Part shown: positions 52,501 to 58,500 of the stretch, piece after piece | Layout: each line of letters starts with the position of its first letter | How positions within the stretch are numbered: position 1 is the stretch's first letter | NCBI GenBank assembly: GCA_030562195.1 | Contig: CM060202.1 | Coordinates: 8,680,001-8,744,000, forward strand | Direction of reading: 5' to 3' | Origin: Nipponacmea schrenckii | Taxonomy: Eukaryota > Mollusca > Gastropoda > Lottiidae | DNA length: 64,000 bases | The notes under the pieces: model-generated | What the model saw: the letters and a program-made list of their open reading frames with translations, nothing else | Databases searched by the model: none | What the model was told of the DNA's origin: nothing | Program-made: the position numbers and the translations under genes

Positions 52501-55500
52501 TGAATTTATTTGAAAATGACCAGTCCTCAATATATACAATTTGGATTTAATGTTGAATTTATTTGAAAATGACCAGTACTCAATATACAAATTTGGATTT
52601 GATGTTGAATTTATTTGAAAATGACCAGTACTCAATATATACAATTTGAATTTGATGTTGAATTTATTTGAAAATGACCAGTCCTCAATATACAAATTTG
52701 GATTTGATGTTGAATTTATTTGAAAATGACCAGTACTCAATATATACAATTTGAATTTGATGTTGAATTTATTTGAAAATGACCAGTCCTCAATATACAA
52801 ATTTGGATTTGATGTTGAATTTATTTGAAAATGACCAGTCCTCAATATATACAATTTGTATTTGATGTTGAATTTTTTTGAAAATGACAAGTCCTCAATA
52901 TATAGGCCACAATTTGATAATTTTTTCTTGGACAACGGCAAGTTGCAAACCCATGAAATATGGATTGTGCCCACTTCTTTTCTTACAAATTTACATTTAA
53001 TCCAACATAATTCACCAATATATTCAATTGTTAATATTTTTTGGTGCAGACCACCCTGGACAGTCGCAACTGAATACAGCCATTCTGTCATGTCACATGA
53101 CTGGTAAATTATGAACTTATCACTATTGGTTCAAAAAGCAATTAAGATTTTTAATCTTTTGCATTGAAATATATGCAAAGATTCAACAGATTATACCCCT
53201 TTGATCTATTTGTGCTGTGAAAAATTGCTATTTTTTCAAATATCAAAGAAAAATTTTGTCAGGATTTTTTAAATGATAAAATAAAAACTTTTGTAAGAAT
53301 ATATTGTTTTTACAGTTAAAGTTTTGAGTATGGTTAAATTGAGGACCATGATCACGTGTATTGCTGCTGCCACCTCAATGAACTGAATATCACAAAAAAA
53401 TTACAGAAATACTACCTCTTAGTATGGATATGAAATTTTAAGTCTCAAACTTAGTAAATAAGAGTATAATTTTGTATTCATCAGTTGATGACAGAATCTC
53501 TATATGGCTTAATAAGTTAATATTTCTAAATATACTAAGCTATAATTGAAAAATGCTGTTAAGTATGTTACAAAAGTAGTTAGTTTTATGGATTTATTAG
53601 ATCATGGATGGATTCTGTCGTATTGTGTTGACATCAGTTAAGTCAATGATGAACAAAGACTCATTTTGGCCAGTTTTAAACTTTCAATTTTATAGTGATT
53701 CTTAGAGGTAGTATAAATTTATAATTGTTTCTTTACATTCCCTTCACATAATATATGTTATGATATGATAAAAAAAATCACACTGGTTGAGCAGAGCAGG
53801 GTAACACCTAACACGACTCTGTTATTGTTATGTTGATGTAACTGAGCCTCTGTAACTAATTGTATGACTATGGTTATTGAGGATAATAACACTGTAACAG
53901 CATGTTATGTTATAACCAGAATAATTTGTTGATACTTTGTTTTTTGTTTGTGTTGTGTTCCACTGACTTCTACTAATCAAGGTAATTTTCAGTTTTTCAT
54001 TTTTATTTTGCATGTGCATGTTTTTTTATGGTAGAATTATGAAATGTCACCTAATTTTATAAACTAGTGTCAATTCTTGATTAAAAGTAATGCCCCTGTT
54101 GTCATAATTCAAATTGTAAAAGCTTCAGAAGATATAAAAAACCAAAGAGACATGAAAGTGTGACAACTTCTTAGTAATTGTGTCTGAACTTTATAACTTT
54201 AAAAGGGTTAGTATCAAATTCCAACAAACCCAAACAGAAATGTTCAATATATTTATATCCAAAAGTATAACAACCTACCCTCCTCCTGATTAGATATATA
54301 TTTGTATTTATATACTGAAATGATCAAATTAAAGAAATAATGATCAGGAAGTAAGGGAAGAAGATATTATTTTGTTGTGTTACTTTTGAAAAAATTGTTG
54401 GAATCAACCCTGTTTTCATTATTGATATCTGGTCATGATTTGTTTTTACATGGATTACAAATCAACATTGTTGGTCGTTGGCCAAATCTTTTGACATTGA
54501 TCTTTGTGAATTATTAAAGACAATTGTTTAAGACCAGAACAGTTTATATAATTGGGTGACAATGGGTTTATTTTGGTTTCTTCACTATTTTGAATGATAA
54601 TTATTCCGAAGGCTAAATCTAAGATATCGAAACAGTTAAAAGTTTAAACACAAAATTTAGTATTAGCAATTTTACAAAATATATTTTCTAAAATTTAATT
54701 GCATTGATTTGGTTTATAGAGTTGAACCTTTTACTTGTTTATTTTACATGTAAGGGATTCCTAAATGTTTTGTTTTAGCATTGTTCATGTATTAAGGCAC
54801 CTAAATAGTTCTAGCTTCTATTTCTTTAATCTGATTTCCTATATCTCTTGTTACTTTACAAAAACTAATCCAGATCATGGCATCATTAGTTATAAAAAAT
54901 CAGAACAATACAATTAATAAAGCCATAGATTTTCACTATTCTTCATGCCAAAAATTAGGCTGAAACATCTTTTGAATCCCTTTGTCTCTCATATAGAGTT
55001 GTTGGTCTTACCGTTCAATCTTGAAAGTCTTATTACTACAAGATTCTTGTGAAATATAACTTCAGATTTAGCTCCTATGTTGTTGTCTGTTGGTGTCATG
55101 TCACTAACAAGTGTTCTCCTCACTTTTAAATAACTTTTAAATCTTATATGTTAAAAATCATTTTAAAAACTCCAAATGATTATATTTTTGTGCAACATTT
55201 TACTATTCTGAGTAATTTGTTGACATTTTAATCATTGATTACATTATCACCTGATAGGGGAATATTTTAAGATATAAATATAGAATGAAACAGACTGCTA
55301 CTGTATGAGAGTCTGCCTTTAGATAGATAAAATCTAATTGTCATGGTTTTATTGGTGGTTGTTATAGTCTAGATACTGTTATAATTTGCATGTTAAGATA
55401 GTTAAGAAAGCATGGTGGTGTGGGTTTTATAAATGGCTAACAATTGCACATGCATGAAAGAAAAGCACATTTTATATCTTTTTATTTTGCACAGCTTATT

Positions 55501-58500
55501 GTAACCTATTCAGATTTAAAAAACATGCTGTGTGAAGCACAATATTTGTGATTTTATTTTCTCAAACCATGAAACCTATCATATATATTTTCTTTTTTTT
55601 TAACTTAACAAAGGAACCATGCATACCTGTGATAAAGGTGATTGAGAATTCATCTTTAGAATGATTTTATATTTTAGTAGTTTATAGTTATCACAGTCTG
55701 TCTGATCTGTCTATCTGAGGGTTTTTTTTCGCTAGGGAAAACTTGTCTCTATTTCAGATTTTTTTTGTAATGGCTCTGATCTTGAAATAATAGTAAGCAT
55801 TATTAGCACTTATAACATAATTTTATTTTTTTTAAATCAAACTTTCAAGTTGATCAGTTGTGACCTATTCACAAAACACAACTTAAATATTTTGAGCATT
55901 CTCGTTGTCTGATTGGCCAATTACTAGAAATTATTTTTAAATACAGTATGTCAATTTGAATTGTCCCTTTCATTTGATTGACTATTATCAACATGGCCAA
56001 AATTTTTTCTGAATTTTAACTTCTTAACTCTTCTGGTCACTTTTTTCTTGAATAGGATATATTTTTTCTCCTGTTTACATTTGCTTTTATACAACTTATG
56101 TTCAATTCATTGGTGATTTGATAAAGTTTGTAATTTAGTTTGTTTGCTTATTGAAAATTTTCAACAAGACTGAATTAGTGCTTTAATTATTAATGTTAAT
56201 TCAGAATAATTTTTAAAGCAAGTCTTTTTCAGTATTCTTGAAAGTCAACTACCGGTACCTCTTATGATTGACAAAAAATTATAAGTTATTGAAACTTGGC
56301 CAAAATATCAGTGCCAAAACTGTATGAAAGAATCCCTCTATAATCCAATAATTCTAAAAACTAAAAAAAATGAGAATATAGTATAAAGTTAAAATAAGCA
56401 ATTTTTAAATCATGCTTTGAACTGTTTTAATTCAATTATTACTTTAGTTTAATGGTACCTGGTAAGTTCAACAGATAAAAACATTCTCAAATTGACTAAG
56501 TTTTAGACTTTAAATTTTATGTCCTTTCTAAGGAGTAGATTTCCTTAAGGGAGGCTCAAGTCAACTTTGTAACTTGCAGCAATTGCTGACAGCTAATGAG
56601 CGCCAACTGCTAGTACCTGTCCTACAAGTAACTTCCAACTTCTACTAACTGCCAGCATCTTTGAGAATCAGACCAGTTGCTGGATTAAGTTGATTTGAGC
56701 CTATTCAATTTATCAGATAGTACTTTTTATTTCCTTTTAAACATTACCTTTATATATCAATAATTATATTCTGCATGACTAGTAATTTAGATATATTTTA
56801 GGTGATTCTGAGGCCAACTCTTATTATCATCATTTTTAATAATTTAATTAATATTCTATTTTTCACTGTTTACTCGTAATCACTATTTTTGTGGTACACT
56901 ATTAATACCAAATGAATATTTTTAATTATATCAAAAGACTATTGGTGAACTTTCTAACCTGTTAATGTGCTGATATTGTTAGTGCACATTAGACTGATTA
57001 AAATACAAAACATGAGTTATACAAAGTAAATTTCATTTAAAAATTGTTTTAAAAACAATTTTCAAGTTCTATGTGATTGAATTTTACATTATGACGTTAT
57101 ATTTTTGTATTTTCAGACAATAGAGAGCACCCCTACTGACGAATCTGGCGGTTTCACATCACAACAACGAGAACGAAGTACCCCTGATAAAGGTTAGTAG
57201 ATTTTATTTTCCCATCAAATGTCATCAAAGATATTTAAATTGAGCATACATGTAGATTCCAAGAATGTCTTCAGCTAATGTCAATTTTAAATTTTACTGT
57301 TACTTCTATGATCTGCCTTCATATGTTATTGTATCTCCACCATATTTTTTCTGATCTAACTAAGGAAGAAGAAAAGTGCATGAAACAACAATTTAAGCTT
57401 GAATAACTGGTAAAATTCTTTCAACAAACAATGCCTTTAACCTAAATTTAATTTTTTAATTTTTTTTTTTTAAATCATAGTGCTAGATATTACTTAATAA
57501 TATACAAATATACATATGGAAGAGTCTTTTGGCCATGTTTTAGGTTTTTTTTATAAATAAAATATCAAATATAATATTTGGTGACTGAAGATAAAAAAAA
57601 AACCAACATGGCTGCAGGACAATTCCATGATAATGTGAACAGAATATCTGATGGTGTTAGCTTCAACTAACTGGATTCTGACTTTCTTTCACTATTCTTT
57701 TCTACCTCACTAACAGAGAAAAAGAAGAGTTCATTTGGAAGTGCCCTTAAGAAAGCTTTTGGTCGTAAGAAACGAGCACATAGTGCTGATAGAGATACCT
57801 CCAGTTATAAAGAAGGGCGCTATCTTAAACCTCCAGGGCAAGCATATGGCCCTCAATCAAAAGGTTCTTTACAGTTTCCAAATTTAGATATAGTTGTTTT
57901 ATTCAGTAGCACTATTTGGTTTTGTTTGATTTCTGCCTGGCTTACTTTGCCTTGTAATCTGTTAATATTATCTATATCCCTGTCGAAATACTATGTAGAA
58001 TACTGACTAAGTTTTAAAATAAAATTACAAAAATATTTATTGAGCAAATCAAGATCATTTCATTTTCATGATTCTTGCGAAAATTTGTGAGAATATTGAA
58101 AAAAAAACCTAGTATTTAATAATAAAAAACTTGACATCTCAGATATAGATAATATTGATTGACAATATTAGAATATATTTAGTTTTTTTTTTGTTGTTTT
58201 TTTTTTTTTTTTTTTTTGCTTTTTCCACCAACAGACATTTCAGCTTGAAACAGAGTTCAGAGGTAATGATCAATTGCCCCTTATCCTACTCATTGTTATT
58301 GAAAACAAAATCAGTTTGTTTTGTTTGAAATTGGTCTATTAATGTATCATGCAATTCAAATTAATCAAATCAATAATTTAATCATTTGCTTGATCAAGAT
58401 TTGTAAAATTCATATATAATTATATATCATACACTGACCTTCATCAATGTATGTAATGTTAGTAGATACCCTATCTGAACACCTGATGCTTATGTGTAAT

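Larger units (their letters stand above)
47931..57116 (+). other. C2CD2L: intron 14 (9.2 kb)
   Basis: It contains the coding extension to 48200, a CpG patch (49640-50260), the 53-bp satellite (51518-52902), a weak MITE relative near 53405-53720 and a reverse SINE family A fragment near 54470-54530. Nothing is recognised at 48330-49640, 50260-51517 or 54560-57116. Confidence 0.75.

Noticed and set aside
51478..53091. 136- and 205-codon frames on the - strand with a repeated YILRTGHFQINSTSN pattern
   Set aside because: Translation of the satellite of about 53 bp; the frame moves with unit-length changes, with no independent coding evidence.
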